Assembly (NCBI GenBank): GCA_022510705.1
Contig: JAFLSX010000008.1
Coordinates: forward strand, 1 to 57,189
DNA: 57,189 nucleotides
Source of the DNA: Lachnospiraceae bacterium
GTDB taxonomy: Bacteria; Bacillota; Clostridia; Lachnospirales; Lachnospiraceae
Direction: 5' to 3'
This document shows positions 7,031-16,638 of the stretch, piece after piece. The translations under genes were made by a program, and so were the position numbers. Each line of letters starts with the position of its first letter. Position 1 is the stretch's first letter. The notes below the pieces were generated by a model. It was not told the DNA's origin, ran no database searches, and was given only the letters and a program-made list of their open reading frames with translations.

Positions 7031-8374
7031 TTAATTACCGGTATCCAACATTTCTTCAATAAAGATTCCGTAGCCGCTGGTGGAGTCATTTACAAGCACA
7101 TGGGTTACCGCACCTATCAGTTTACCGTTCTGAATAATGGGCGCGCCGCTCATACCCTGAATAATGCCACCCGTTAAGGCAATCAGCTCCGGATCCGTCA
7201 CCTGGAGCACAATTCCCTTGTTTACATTGTTGTGGTCCAAATGGCATTCCTTAATTTCAATATCATAGTACTTGGCCTCTCCGCCCACTGCACAGAGAAT
7301 CTGCGCGGGACCGATCTCCACATCCTGCTTTAAGCCTATGGGAATGGGTTCCCCTTCAATCTGAGAGAGCATGGTCTCATTACAGGTCCCGAAAACACCC
7401 TGCGTGGTATTGTCGGAAATTACCCCCAAAATGTTTTGGTCCGTATACTCGATCATACCCGTCATTTCTCCCGGGTCACCCCGTTTTCCTTTCTTTATGG
7501 CAATAATTTCCGTTCCGTAGAGGGTTCCGCCGCTCACCTCCATGACAATACTGGTGTCCACATCATTTATGCCATGTCCCAAAGCACCGAAGTGACCTTC
7601 ACTGTCCACAAAGGTCAGAGTGCCCACACCCTGAGCATTGTCTCTCACCCAAATTCCCAACTTGTAGCTGCCGCTCTGGTTCTGTACGGGCTGTACCTCT
7701 ACCTCAAATTCCTCTCCGTCCCTTCGTATTTTGAGTACTACGGGATAACCGCCGCATTCCTCTATCATCTGCATAAAGCCCGCCTTGCTCTGCACCGCCT
7801 CACCGTCTACGGACAGAATATAGTCGCCGCTTTTCAACAGATATCTTGAGGGAGAGACATTCTGACCGCCCAGAGAAAGAAAATCTCCCACACCTACGAC
7901 GAGTATGCCATCCGTTTTCAGATAGATACCCACCGGCAATCCCACCGGTGTTACCAGCTGATTCTGGATAACCTCAATGTTTACCTGTTTAAAAGGAATA
8001 ACTCCAAAGAGCTTTAAATCCATGCGATAGGTATTTAATTCGTCCGCCCGCATGGTGACGGCGTTACTTAAATCCACGTGGATGGAATCTGCCGGAATAT
8101 TGGAGGGGTCTTGTTCGCCTGCCGTTACTGCCTCTACGTTTCCGTTTTCTATTTTCTGGATTTCACCCGCAACCGGCAGTCCCATATTTAATACTTGCTC
8201 CTCGCCTAATTTCAGTTTGATATTTCCGGGAATCTGTTCATAGACGGATAAAATTCCCAGTCCCACAAATGTCATGCAGGATACTAAGAGGATCATGCTT
8301 AAGGCCCCTCTGTAGATCTGCCATCTGCTTTTCTTTTCTTTTTTCCCTTCTTTTTCCTTTTTCAAGCCCTTCAC
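7031..8374 (-). CDS. spoIVB: SpoIVB signalling serine peptidase (sporulation)
   Basis: Forespore-secreted peptidase that triggers SpoIVFB processing of pro-sigma-K. Layout: basic N-terminus, a transmembrane anchor (about 23-43), a PDZ domain (about 155-230) and an S55 peptidase domain. That domain has H267 in LGHGIND and the nucleophile S409 in QGMSGAP. At 447 aa it has the family's normal length. The start taken is GTG at 8374, with AAAGGA immediately before it; exact start uncertain. It lies after recN as in most Firmicutes, but a terminator separates them, and spo0A does not follow it here. Confidence 0.93.
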   Translation of the reverse strand: MKGLKKEKEGKKEKKSRWQIYRGALSMILLVSCMTFVGLGILSVYEQIPGNIKLKLGEEQVLNMGLPVAGEIQKIENGNVEAVTAGEQDPSNIPADSIHVDLSNAVTMRADELNTYRMDLKLFGVIPFKQVNIEVIQNQLVTPVGLPVGIYLKTDGILVVGVGDFLSLGGQNVSPSRYLLKSGDYILSVDGEAVQSKAGFMQMIEECGGYPVVLKIRRDGEEFEVEVQPVQNQSGSYKLGIWVRDNAQGVGTLTFVDSEGHFGALGHGINDVDTSIVMEVSGGTLYGTEIIAIKKGKRGDPGEMTGMIEYTDQNILGVISDNTTQGVFGTCNETMLSQIEGEPIPIGLKQDVEIGPAQILCAVGGEAKYYDIEIKECHLDHNNVNKGIVLQVTDPELIALTGGIIQGMSGAPIIQNGKLIGAVTHVLVNDSTSGYGIFIEEMLDTGN

Positions 8375-8418
8375 ATCCTTTTCTCTGCTGTTTCACTGCT
8401 CAAACCTTTTTATTTTCA

Positions 8419-8457
8419 ACTAAAAAAGGAGCATCCATTAAGGATACTCCTTTTAGT
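8419..8457 (-). terminator. Terminator after recN
   Basis: The stem ggag(c)atcc / ggat(a)ctcc is extended by A-T pairs and followed by TTTTTT on the minus strand. It lies between recN and spoIVB, so spoIVB probably has its own promoter. Confidence 0.8.
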
Positions 8458-8496
8458 GTAAGCATTTTTTTCTCATCTAAACCCAAAACGGGGTTT

Positions 8497-10167
8497 TTAA
8501 TTCTGTTTGATTTTGGCAGCCTGCGCCATGAGCTCTTCAGCATTGGAAAGTGCTGCATCGGAAAGATTGTCCGTTCCCAGAAGTCTTGCCAATTCTTCTA
8601 CCACGCCCTGTCTGGAAAGCCTGCGGATATCCGTTGCGGTACTGCTGCCATCCGTTTCCTTTTCAATCAAAAAATGGGTGTCGGCCATAGCCGCGATCTG
8701 GGGCAGATGGGTGATCAGAATGACTTGATGTGCACCGGAGAGCGCACCCAGTTTTTCCGATACCTTCCAAGCCGTCCTGCCGCTTATTCCTGCATCGATT
8801 TCATCAAAAATCAAAGTGTCAACTTCATCCTTATCCGCCAATACCGTTTTGACGCCAAGCATGATACGGGAAAGTTCACCGCCGCTGGAAACCATGCTAA
8901 GTGGCTTTAGGGACTCTCCCGGATTGGTAGAGATCAAAAACTCCACTTCATCCCCGCCATCTGAAGAGATTTCTTTTTCTTTGATGGAAACTTCAAAGCC
9001 GATACTTAAAAAATTCAGCTCTTCTAAAGCTTTTTTCAATGTTTCTTCAAGTCCGGGTGCCTTTTCTTTACGAAGTACGGAAAGCTTTTTGCAGGCCTCA
9101 TGCAATGCCTGATCCGCCTTCTCATATTCTCGGCTTAGTTCTTTCATATAATTTTCGTAATCATTCAGCTTTTCTATTTTGCGCTGAATTTCCTCTCCAT
9201 ATTCCAAAACAGAGGAAATATTTCTTCCATATTTTTCCTTTAAATGATTGATTAGATTCAAGCGCGTTTCCACTGCCTGAAAATCAGCGCCGTCAAATTC
9301 CATATCTTCCTGATAATCTGAAAGCTCTCTGTTAAAATCACGTAAGAGGGACTCCGTTTCCGCCAGCTGGGAAGATAGTTCTCCCAAAGCCTCGTCATAG
9401 GATGCCACGCTGCCTAACTCCTTCACTGCTCTTCCAAGCAGACTGATCGCACCTTCTTCCCCATCGGTGAGACGGTATACACTGCCTAAGGACTCGCTGA
9501 TCCTACGGCTGTTTAACATTCTACGGTATTTTTTCTCCAGTTCTTCATCTTCGCCCTCTTTGAGTCCGGCCTCCTCAATTTCCTTTGCTTCAAACTCTAA
9601 GAGTTCCTGTTCTCTTCTGCGGGCGCCTTCGTCCATACTCTGTGCGTCCAGGTCTTCCTTTAGGCGGTTTCTCTCTCTGTAACATCTGCCCACTTCATCC
9701 AGTAACGAAAGAGCCTCACTACCCGCATAGGCATCCAGAATTTCCAAATGCTTACGCTTATGGAGCAGAGACTGGTGTTCATGCTGTCCGTGAATATCTA
9801 AAAGCAGTTCTGCCAGTTCTTTAATCTGTTTGGCAGATACGGATTCTCCATTGATACGGCTGACACTTCTGGTACCCGAAATCCGACGGCTGATGGTTAC
9901 ACAGTCCTCCTCTGTGGGCAATTCCATCTCTTCTAACTTGCGTAAAACCCTCTCCTCAGCGGTAAAGACTAACTCCACCTGCGCGTATTCCGCTCCGTTT
10001 CTAATCATCTCCTTGTCGGCTTTTGCACCCAGTGCAAGGTTCACGGAACCTAGCAATATGGACTTTCCCGCACCGGTCTCTCCGGTCAGGACATTCAGAC
10101 CGGGGGTAAATTCTACCTCGGCCTCCTCAATCAACGCCATATTTTTCACATGTACGCTAAGTAACAT
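8497..10167 (-). CDS. recN: DNA repair ATPase RecN
   Basis: SMC-like repair protein acting at DNA double-strand breaks. The Walker A GETGAGKS is at residues 29-36. A long coiled-coil middle (about 150-370) follows, then the ABC signature in MVSSGGELSRIMLG and Walker B LIFDEIDAGISG near the C-terminus. Its 556 aa are typical. It begins 3 bp after the argR stop and ends the nusB-to-recN gene string at a terminator. Confidence 0.96.
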   Translation of the reverse strand: MLLSVHVKNMALIEEAEVEFTPGLNVLTGETGAGKSILLGSVNLALGAKADKEMIRNGAEYAQVELVFTAEERVLRKLEEMELPTEEDCVTISRRISGTRSVSRINGESVSAKQIKELAELLLDIHGQHEHQSLLHKRKHLEILDAYAGSEALSLLDEVGRCYRERNRLKEDLDAQSMDEGARRREQELLEFEAKEIEEAGLKEGEDEELEKKYRRMLNSRRISESLGSVYRLTDGEEGAISLLGRAVKELGSVASYDEALGELSSQLAETESLLRDFNRELSDYQEDMEFDGADFQAVETRLNLINHLKEKYGRNISSVLEYGEEIQRKIEKLNDYENYMKELSREYEKADQALHEACKKLSVLRKEKAPGLEETLKKALEELNFLSIGFEVSIKEKEISSDGGDEVEFLISTNPGESLKPLSMVSSGGELSRIMLGVKTVLADKDEVDTLIFDEIDAGISGRTAWKVSEKLGALSGAHQVILITHLPQIAAMADTHFLIEKETDGSSTATDIRRLSRQGVVEELARLLGTDNLSDAALSNAEELMAQAAKIKQN

Positions 10168-10170
10168 ATC

Positions 10171-10623
10171 CTACTCCTTTAACATGCCGCGTATTTTATC
10201 CATCAGTATCCTGGTTTCCTCCACTGTTCTGACCGCCATCATAATGGTATCGTCCCCGGCTATGGAGCCCACGATTTCCTTTAACTTCATGGTGTCTATG
10301 GCTGCTGCCACCGCCATGGCCATGCCGGATACGGTTTTGATCACCAGAATATTCTGGGCCATATCCATGGAGATGAATCCCTCCCGCAGTACACGGATAT
10401 ATTTATCTCCCGGCTGTGCCTCTTCCTGTTTCACAAACACATATTTCTGGCGGCCGCCGCCCGCAGGCAGTTTGGAAAGCCTCATCTCCCTAATATCCCT
10501 GGAAACAGTGGCCTGCGTCACCTGATAGCCGGCCTGCTTTAAGTATTCCGCCAGTTCCTCCTGGGTTTCTATATCATAGGTTTCCACCAGTTCAATTATT
10601 TTTTTCTGTCTGAGTTTTTTCAT
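10171..10623 (-). CDS. argR: Arginine repressor ArgR
   Basis: A 150-aa hexameric regulator of arginine metabolism. The N-terminal winged helix (about 1-70) has TQATVSRDIREMRL; the C-terminal arginine-binding and oligomerisation domain contains GSIAGDDTIMMAVR. The arginine-contacting Gly-Asp-Asp is visible. Position between nadK and recN is the standard Firmicutes arrangement, where ArgR (AhrC) is not next to arg genes. Confidence 0.95.
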   Translation of the reverse strand: MKKLRQKKIIELVETYDIETQEELAEYLKQAGYQVTQATVSRDIREMRLSKLPAGGGRQKYVFVKQEEAQPGDKYIRVLREGFISMDMAQNILVIKTVSGMAMAVAAAIDTMKLKEIVGSIAGDDTIMMAVRTVEETRILMDKIRGMLKE

Positions 10624-10642
10624 CTGCGCCCCTCCTGCCCCT

Positions 10643-11470
10643 TCAGTTGTCGCTCATTTTTTTCCGCAGTACTTCCAAAAATCCTGCTTTGCTCAGTTTA
10701 ATAAAATCCGTAGTCTTTTCGGATTTTACAATCCGTATGGCATCCCCTGTCTGCAGGGATAGAGCGCAGCCGTCAAAACGGGCTGCCGCACGCTGTGTCT
10801 GTCCCTCTCTGCCGAGAGGAATATCGATTACGATTTCATCCTCAGGTGAGAGAATAATGCTTCTCTGATTGATGGTATGGGGACAGATAGGAGTCAGGAT
10901 CAACAGCCTTGCCCCCGGTTCCGCAATGGGTCCTCCTGCGGAAAGATTGTAGCCGGTGGACCCTGTGGGTGTCGTCACGATCATGCCGTCCGCTAAGTAT
11001 CTGTTTAGCAGCTTTCCGTTTACGGATACCGTAAACTCCAATACCTTCTGAGAATCCGCCTTACTGATGACAATATCATTTAAGGCCCAGCCCTCTTCCC
11101 TTCCGCCTTCTTTCTTGATGACCATACCCTTTAACATCATACGGCTTTCCAGTTCGTAATCTCCGTGAAACAACTGGAGCAGGGCATTTTCCACTCCTTC
11201 CGGTTCCACTTCCGTCAAATAACCCAGGGTGCCCAAATTGATACCTAAGAGCGCCACACCTTTGCGCTCCATAATATCTCTGGCTGCCTGCAGCATGGTG
11301 CCATCCCCGCCTAAGACCAAAATACAGTCCACATCCTGCGGGATTTCCTCCTCTTCGGACGCCTTGATACTACAGCGCTTGTTCTGCTGTATCAAAAAAC
11401 TACGCACCTTCTCCGTAAAAAACAAGTCTTTATCCTTATGAACATTGGTATAAATGCAAAAGTGGTTCAT
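10643..11470 (-). CDS. nadK: NAD kinase
   Basis: Phosphorylates NAD to NADP. The GGDGT motif (54-58) and the second substrate motif DGMIVTTPTGSTGYNLSAGG are both present. At 275 aa it is of ordinary length. Its start overlaps the tlyA stop by 4 bp (ATGA type), showing translational coupling in the dxs-tlyA-nadK-argR-recN operon. Confidence 0.96.
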   Translation of the reverse strand: MNHFCIYTNVHKDKDLFFTEKVRSFLIQQNKRCSIKASEEEEIPQDVDCILVLGGDGTMLQAARDIMERKGVALLGINLGTLGYLTEVEPEGVENALLQLFHGDYELESRMMLKGMVIKKEGGREEGWALNDIVISKADSQKVLEFTVSVNGKLLNRYLADGMIVTTPTGSTGYNLSAGGPIAEPGARLLILTPICPHTINQRSIILSPEDEIVIDIPLGREGQTQRAAARFDGCALSLQTGDAIRIVKSEKTTDFIKLSKAGFLEVLRKKMSDN

Positions 11471-12360
11471 CCCTTATCCAACTCCTTATGCGCCTCTTCT
11501 ACCGTTTTCATTATCTGCTGCTGCCAATCCTCCGAGAAAGAAAGACCGCTTTTATCCTCAAATATTTTCTTTAAATTCTCCTCCGCTTCCCGTTCCGTAA
11601 AGGTATCGCTTTCGGGCCTGCTGCCCTTTTTTACCAAAAGATGCACCAGATATTCGATATTGCCCTCCGGTCCTCTGATAGGGGAATAGTCCAAATGCAG
11701 TACCGCAAATCCCAAACTGTCCGCATAGTCCAAAACTTTACCGATGACCTCTCTGTGGACCGCCGGCTCTCTGACAACGCCCTTTTTCCCTACCTTCTCC
11801 CGCCCTGCTTCAAACTGGGGCTTGATCAGACAGACCATTTCTCCGCCGTCCTTTAAAATCGCTCTGGCAGGCAGCAGAATTTTCGTCAGTGAAATAAAAG
11901 AGACATCCACGGATGCAAAATCCGTCTCCTCACCGATATCTTCCTTCTGTATATGGCGGAAATTCGTCCGCTCCATACAGACTACCCGTTCATCTTCCCG
12001 TAATTTCCAGGCCAGCTGTCCATGTCCCACATCTATGGAATAGACCTTCTTTGCACCGTTTAGCAGCATGCAGTCCGTAAATCCGCCGGTAGAGGCACCA
12101 ATATCCATACAAGTGCAGTCCGAAAGTGTGATTCCAAACCGGTCCAACGCCTTTTCTAATTTAAGTCCGCCCCGGCTCACATATTTAAGGACACTCCCTC
12201 GTACCTCCAGCCGGATTTTATCTGTATCAAAGGTGGTGCCGGCCTTATCTTCCCGCTGTCCGTCCACGAACACACATCCGGCCATGATAATGGCTTTGGC
12301 TTTTTCTCTGGACTCGGCATAGCCCCGGGAAACCAATATTACATCCAGTCTCTCCTTCAT
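11467..12360 (-). CDS. tlyA: TlyA-family rRNA 2'-O-methyltransferase / YqxC-like protein
   Basis: An N-terminal S4 RNA-binding domain (about 1-60) is followed by an FtsJ/RrmJ-like methyltransferase fold with the SAM motif DIGASTGGFTDC and the downstream VDVSFISL. TlyA methylates cytidines in 16S and 23S rRNA in mycobacteria; the target here is inferred. It is 297 aa with adjacent dxs, as in other Clostridia. The older label hemolysin is not supported. Confidence 0.92.
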   Translation of the reverse strand: MKERLDVILVSRGYAESREKAKAIIMAGCVFVDGQREDKAGTTFDTDKIRLEVRGSVLKYVSRGGLKLEKALDRFGITLSDCTCMDIGASTGGFTDCMLLNGAKKVYSIDVGHGQLAWKLREDERVVCMERTNFRHIQKEDIGEETDFASVDVSFISLTKILLPARAILKDGGEMVCLIKPQFEAGREKVGKKGVVREPAVHREVIGKVLDYADSLGFAVLHLDYSPIRGPEGNIEYLVHLLVKKGSRPESDTFTEREAEENLKKIFEDKSGLSFSEDWQQQIMKTVEEAHKELDKG

Positions 12361-12378
12361 CGTGCCTGCTCCTTTTTG

Positions 12379-14241
12379 TTATGCCTTTTTACCCAGTGCC
12401 TTTAAAATACAGTGGTAAATGCTTTCTTCGTCCATCTGCAATTCCTTTTTTAAAAGTTCTACATTACCGTGCTCCACATAGGCATCCGGTATGGTAACGG
12501 AAAGTACTTTCGCCTTGCTTCCCATGGCTTCCATACTTCTTTTTATACGCTCTCCAAAGCCGCCGCTGGCCACATTTTCCTCAAGCGTCACGATCAGTTT
12601 ATGTCCCTTGCAGGCTTTTTGTAGCATTTCTTCATCTATCGGTTTGACAAAGCGGGCATTTACAAGGCTGCAGGCATGCCCCGCTTCTTTTAAACGCGCC
12701 CTGACGCCTTCCGCGGTCTTTACCATACTTCCCACTGCCAGCAGCGCAATTTCTTTCTCTTGATAGATCCATTCACTCTTACCGAATTCTATAGGAGCAC
12801 GGAATTCCTTCAAACCTGCATAAGCTTCTCCTCTGGGATAACGGATGGCGATCGGACCGTCAAAGGAAACTGCATATTTTAACATATCCGAGAGTTCCCA
12901 TTTATTCTTAGGCGCCAAAATATACATGCCCGGAATGCAGGAGAGGTAGGATAAGTCAAAGATTCCCTGATGAGTCTCACCGTCACTGCCCACCAGTCCT
13001 GCCCTGTCAATGGCAAAGATAACAGGCAGATTCTGGATACAGACATCGTGCAGTATCTGGTCATAGGCCCTCTGCAAGAAGGAAGAATAAATAGCCACTA
13101 CGGGTTTTAAGCCTCCCGCAGCAAGTCCTGCAGCAAAGGTCACGGCATGCTCTTCCGCAATGCCCACATCAAAAAACCTCTCCGGATACATATTGCGGAA
13201 GCGCTTTAAGCCCGTACCGTCCGGCATGGCTGCGGTAATCGCCACCACCTTTTCCTCCCGCTGTCCTAATTTACACATAACCGTGGAGAAAATATCCGTA
13301 TAATTAGGTGTGGTACGCGGCACCTTGGGCAGTCCGGTCTCAATTTCAAAGGGCTCCGCCCCATGAAATCTGGCAGGATGACGTTCCGCAGGGGTATAAC
13401 CCTTTCCTTTTTCGGTAATCACATGCACCAATACGGCGCCTTTTACTTTTCTGGCCTCTTTGATCACGCGCAGCATGGCACCTATATCGTGTCCGTTGAC
13501 GGGACCTAAATAGGTAATACCCATGTCTTCAAAGAACATACCTGGAATGACCAGCTGTTTCACGCCGCTTTTGATCCGACGGATCTTGGCGATCACATTG
13601 TCACCCTTCATACCGCGCAGGGCATTGTATACGCCCTCCTTTAAATCCAGATAGCTGTCCGCCGTCCTCACCTTGTTTAGATAACTGGATATGCCCCCTA
13701 CATTTTCGGAAATGGACATATTGTTGTCGTTTAATACAATGATAAAATTGGTCTCCAGACGGGATGCATTATTTAACGCCTCATAGGCCATCCCTCCCGT
13801 CAGGGAACCGTCCCCGATCACGGAGATGATCGTATTTTTCTCCCCTTTTATATCTCTGGCTTTCACCAGTCCTAAGCCGGCGGAAATAGAAGTGGAACTG
13901 TGTCCCGTATCAAAGCAATCGCAATTGCTTTCCTTTCTTTTGGGAAAGCCGCTCATACCGTGGTACTTGCGCAGATTCTCAAAGCCGTCCCTCCTGCCGG
14001 TCAAAAGCTTATGCGTATAGGATTGATGCCCCACGTCCCAGATAATCTTATCCTCTGGCAGATCTAGAGACAGATGCAGCGCCATGGTCAGTTCTACAGC
14101 TCCCAGATTGGATCCTAAATGTCCCCCTGTCACACTGATCTTCTCTATCAGAAACTGCCGGATTTCCTCTGCCAAGAGACCGTAATCCTCTTTCTTTATC
14201 TGCTTGATATCATTTGCTTTTTCTATCTGCTCCAACAGCAT
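12379..14241 (-). CDS. dxs: 1-deoxy-D-xylulose-5-phosphate synthase
   Basis: First enzyme of the MEP isoprenoid pathway; condenses pyruvate with glyceraldehyde 3-phosphate using thiamine diphosphate. Visible are the ThDP-binding GDGSLTGGMAYEALN, the early GHLGSNLG and the transketolase-like domain with FDVGIAEEHAVTFAAG and DRAGLVGSDGETHQG. Its 620 aa are the family's normal length. It lies 28 bp after ispA, so synthesis and use of C5 units are encoded together. Confidence 0.97.
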   Translation of the reverse strand: MLLEQIEKANDIKQIKKEDYGLLAEEIRQFLIEKISVTGGHLGSNLGAVELTMALHLSLDLPEDKIIWDVGHQSYTHKLLTGRRDGFENLRKYHGMSGFPKRKESNCDCFDTGHSSTSISAGLGLVKARDIKGEKNTIISVIGDGSLTGGMAYEALNNASRLETNFIIVLNDNNMSISENVGGISSYLNKVRTADSYLDLKEGVYNALRGMKGDNVIAKIRRIKSGVKQLVIPGMFFEDMGITYLGPVNGHDIGAMLRVIKEARKVKGAVLVHVITEKGKGYTPAERHPARFHGAEPFEIETGLPKVPRTTPNYTDIFSTVMCKLGQREEKVVAITAAMPDGTGLKRFRNMYPERFFDVGIAEEHAVTFAAGLAAGGLKPVVAIYSSFLQRAYDQILHDVCIQNLPVIFAIDRAGLVGSDGETHQGIFDLSYLSCIPGMYILAPKNKWELSDMLKYAVSFDGPIAIRYPRGEAYAGLKEFRAPIEFGKSEWIYQEKEIALLAVGSMVKTAEGVRARLKEAGHACSLVNARFVKPIDEEMLQKACKGHKLIVTLEENVASGGFGERIKRSMEAMGSKAKVLSVTIPDAYVEHGNVELLKKELQMDEESIYHCILKALGKKA

Positions 14242-14269
14242 ATAGCCACCTCTGTTTTAACGAAAAACG

Positions 14270-15202
14270 TTATTTATTTCTGTGTATGAGATACTCCGTC
14301 AGTTTCTGCAAAAATGTGGAATCTCCCGGCAGACTCTTTAGGATTGCCAGAGCCTCCTCAGAACGGGACTGTACTTCTTTTTCCGCCTCTTTCAACCCCT
14401 TTAGACTTACATAGGTCTGCTTGTGATTCTTTTCGTCACTGCCAATAGACTTCCCTAAATCCCCGGCATCTCCGATGACATCCAGTACATCGTCCTGAAT
14501 CTGAAAAGCAATACCGATGTGGGAGGCGCACCTCTCCAGTGCGCTTACCGTTTCCTCGTCCGCACCTGCCAATACCGCACCTATCATCATGGAAGCTTCT
14601 ATCAATGCCGCCGTTTTGTGTTCATGGATGAAGATCAACTGGTCGGTACTTAACTCCCCGGCCTCTTCCGCCTCCAGATCCGCATTCTGTCCGCCTATCA
14701 TACCGTAGATACCGGCCTTTTTTGCCAGTATGGATAAGGCCCGGGTTCCCGCACGGTAACGGTCCGCTAACGGAACGCCATCCACTTCACAGGAATCAAA
14801 GACCTTTAAGGCCGTTTCAAAAGCATAGTTAAGCAGCGCATCTCCTGCCAACACTGCCATACCCTCTCCGTATACCACATGGGTGGTTTTCCGTCCACGC
14901 CTGTATTCGTCGTTGTCCATAGCCGGCAGATCGTCATGTACCAAGGAATACGTATGTATCATTTCCATGGCAGCCATAAAAGGCTTGACACAATCTCCTT
15001 GTCCGCCACAGAGTCTGTAGGTTTCCTGCATCAGCATGGGCCGCAGTCTTTTTCCGCCTGCTAATATACTGTAGTGCATGGCCTCAATGACAGTCCGCTG
15101 CAGCCCCTCCTCTTTTGGAAGATAGGTCTTTATGATTTCTTCTATATCCTGTGCCTTTTTGATGATCTCTTTTTCTAGAGTAAGCCTTTCTTCTGCGTCC
15201 AT
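14270..15202 (-). CDS. ispA: Polyprenyl (farnesyl/geranyl) diphosphate synthase
   Basis: Trans-isoprenyl diphosphate synthase with both aspartate-rich motifs: first DDLPAMDND, second QDDVLDVIGD. GGKRLRP is near residue 45-50. It joins IPP to allylic diphosphates in the cytosol. About 310 aa. I chose ATG at 15202 rather than the TTG at 15226 that overlaps xseB; both are open. The exact chain length of the product cannot be read with confidence, though the gene position is that of farnesyl diphosphate synthase. Confidence 0.93.
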   Translation of the reverse strand: MDAEERLTLEKEIIKKAQDIEEIIKTYLPKEEGLQRTVIEAMHYSILAGGKRLRPMLMQETYRLCGGQGDCVKPFMAAMEMIHTYSLVHDDLPAMDNDEYRRGRKTTHVVYGEGMAVLAGDALLNYAFETALKVFDSCEVDGVPLADRYRAGTRALSILAKKAGIYGMIGGQNADLEAEEAGELSTDQLIFIHEHKTAALIEASMMIGAVLAGADEETVSALERCASHIGIAFQIQDDVLDVIGDAGDLGKSIGSDEKNHKQTYVSLKGLKEAEKEVQSRSEEALAILKSLPGDSTFLQKLTEYLIHRNK

Positions 15203-15218
15203 TATATCATCCCGCCGC

Positions 15219-15416
15219 CTATTCAAAAGGCGTCAGTTCCCCTTCCTCCGAGATGGCAAGCACCTGCTTTTCCACCCGGTCAATATCTTCATTGCACTGC
15301 TTTAACAGTTCCATCCCTTCCTTATATATCTGAAAGGACTCCTCTAAAGAGATGTCCTCATCCTCCAGCCTTTTCACCGCATCCTCCAGCTTAACAAATT
15401 TCTCCTCTAAAGACAT
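15219..15416 (-). CDS. xseB: Exodeoxyribonuclease VII small subunit
   Basis: A 65-aa helical subunit with the diagnostic LEDAVKRLEDEDISLEESFQIYKEGMELLKQC. Start at 15416 is chosen because AAGGAGAG precedes that ATG; an ATG six codons earlier lacks a site. The start overlaps the xseA 3' end by 26 bp. It pairs with XseA to form the single-strand exonuclease. Confidence 0.94.
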   Translation of the reverse strand: MSLEEKFVKLEDAVKRLEDEDISLEESFQIYKEGMELLKQCNEDIDRVEKQVLAISEEGELTPFE

Positions 15417-16632
15417 CCTCTCTCTCCTTTTCATGTTTGTCTTTGACTTTGACGTAAATTTGTCCGTCCGTCACATTGACCGTCAATTCGTCTCCCGGAT
15501 GCACCTGCGCCACCCGTCTGATCGCATGTCCTTTTGTATCTTCCACATAGGAATAGCCCTGATTTAACTTAGTTAAGGGCGAAAGACCCTTAAACTGCTC
15601 CAAAAGCAGTTCCAGTCGATGGCGCCGCTCTTTCAGTTTACGCTCCATCTCTCTGGAAAAGGCCTCCTCCAGATTAGCCGCCCGCATCCGCTTCTCCCGG
15701 ATACGGCCCGCGGGACTTTTATAGCCTAACTGCATCCGCAGCTTGTCCGCCCTATCGCGCTGTTCTTTTATTTTCCGCCGCAGAGGCCTCTCCAAAGCTG
15801 CCGCATATTCCTCCAAAATCCCTGCCACCTGCTCATAATCATAGACAGCCAGTTCCGCTGCCGCTGAGGGTGTGGGAGCCCGCAAATCCGCCACATAATC
15901 AATAATGGTGGTATCGGTTTCATGGCCGACTGCAGAGATGATCGGAATCTCACAGTCAAAAACAGCCTGTGCCACAATCTCCTCGTTAAAAGCCCATAAA
16001 TCCTCTAAGGATCCGCCTCCCCGTCCCACGATCATCACATCCACGCCCTGTCTCTCAAGTGCCCGGATACCGTTACAGATACTCTCTGCCGCCATATCCC
16101 CTTGTACAATAGCCGGATAGAGCAGAATCTGAATATAGGGATTACGCCTTTTTGCCACATTGATAATATCCCGTACCGCAGCTCCGGTGGGTGCGGTCAC
16201 AACACCCAGGGTACGGATATATTTTGGAACGGGACGTTTGTACTCTGCGGCAAACATACCCCGTTCCTCCAGTTCCTTTTTCAGTTCCTCAAATCTCTCA
16301 TAGAGAAGTCCCGTTCCATCCCGGGTGATCTGTCTGGCATACAGCTGGTATTTACCGTCCCGTTCATAGACGTCCACACTGCCGCCCACCACGACCTGCT
16401 GCCCTTCTGCAAGGGTAAATTTAAGCCCATCCCTGTTTCCTTTAAACATCACACAGGCGAGGGTTCCCTTTTCATCCTTTAACGTAAAATAAATATGTCC
16501 AGAAGAATGATATTTACAGTTACTGACCTCACCTCTGATGAAGACCGACTGTAACATAAAATCCTGCGTGAACATATTTTTTATGTATGCATTCACTTGT
16601 GCCACTGTATAAATATTCTGTATTTTGACCAC
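15391..16632 (-). CDS. xseA: Exodeoxyribonuclease VII large subunit
   Basis: Catalytic subunit of Exo VII. An N-terminal OB domain (about 1-105, with VFIRGEVSNCKYHSSGHIYF) is followed by the nuclease core with TSPTGAA-type VVTAPTGAAVRDI, GRGGGSLEDLWAFNEE and SAVGHETDTTIID, then a coiled-coil stalk. The 413 aa are normal. The start lies 6 bp after the nusB stop. Confidence 0.96.
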   Translation of the reverse strand: MVKIQNIYTVAQVNAYIKNMFTQDFMLQSVFIRGEVSNCKYHSSGHIYFTLKDEKGTLACVMFKGNRDGLKFTLAEGQQVVVGGSVDVYERDGKYQLYARQITRDGTGLLYERFEELKKELEERGMFAAEYKRPVPKYIRTLGVVTAPTGAAVRDIINVAKRRNPYIQILLYPAIVQGDMAAESICNGIRALERQGVDVMIVGRGGGSLEDLWAFNEEIVAQAVFDCEIPIISAVGHETDTTIIDYVADLRAPTPSAAAELAVYDYEQVAGILEEYAAALERPLRRKIKEQRDRADKLRMQLGYKSPAGRIREKRMRAANLEEAFSREMERKLKERRHRLELLLEQFKGLSPLTKLNQGYSYVEDTKGHAIRRVAQVHPGDELTVNVTDGQIYVKVKDKHEKEREDVFRGEIC

Positions 16633-16638
16633 CGGCCC

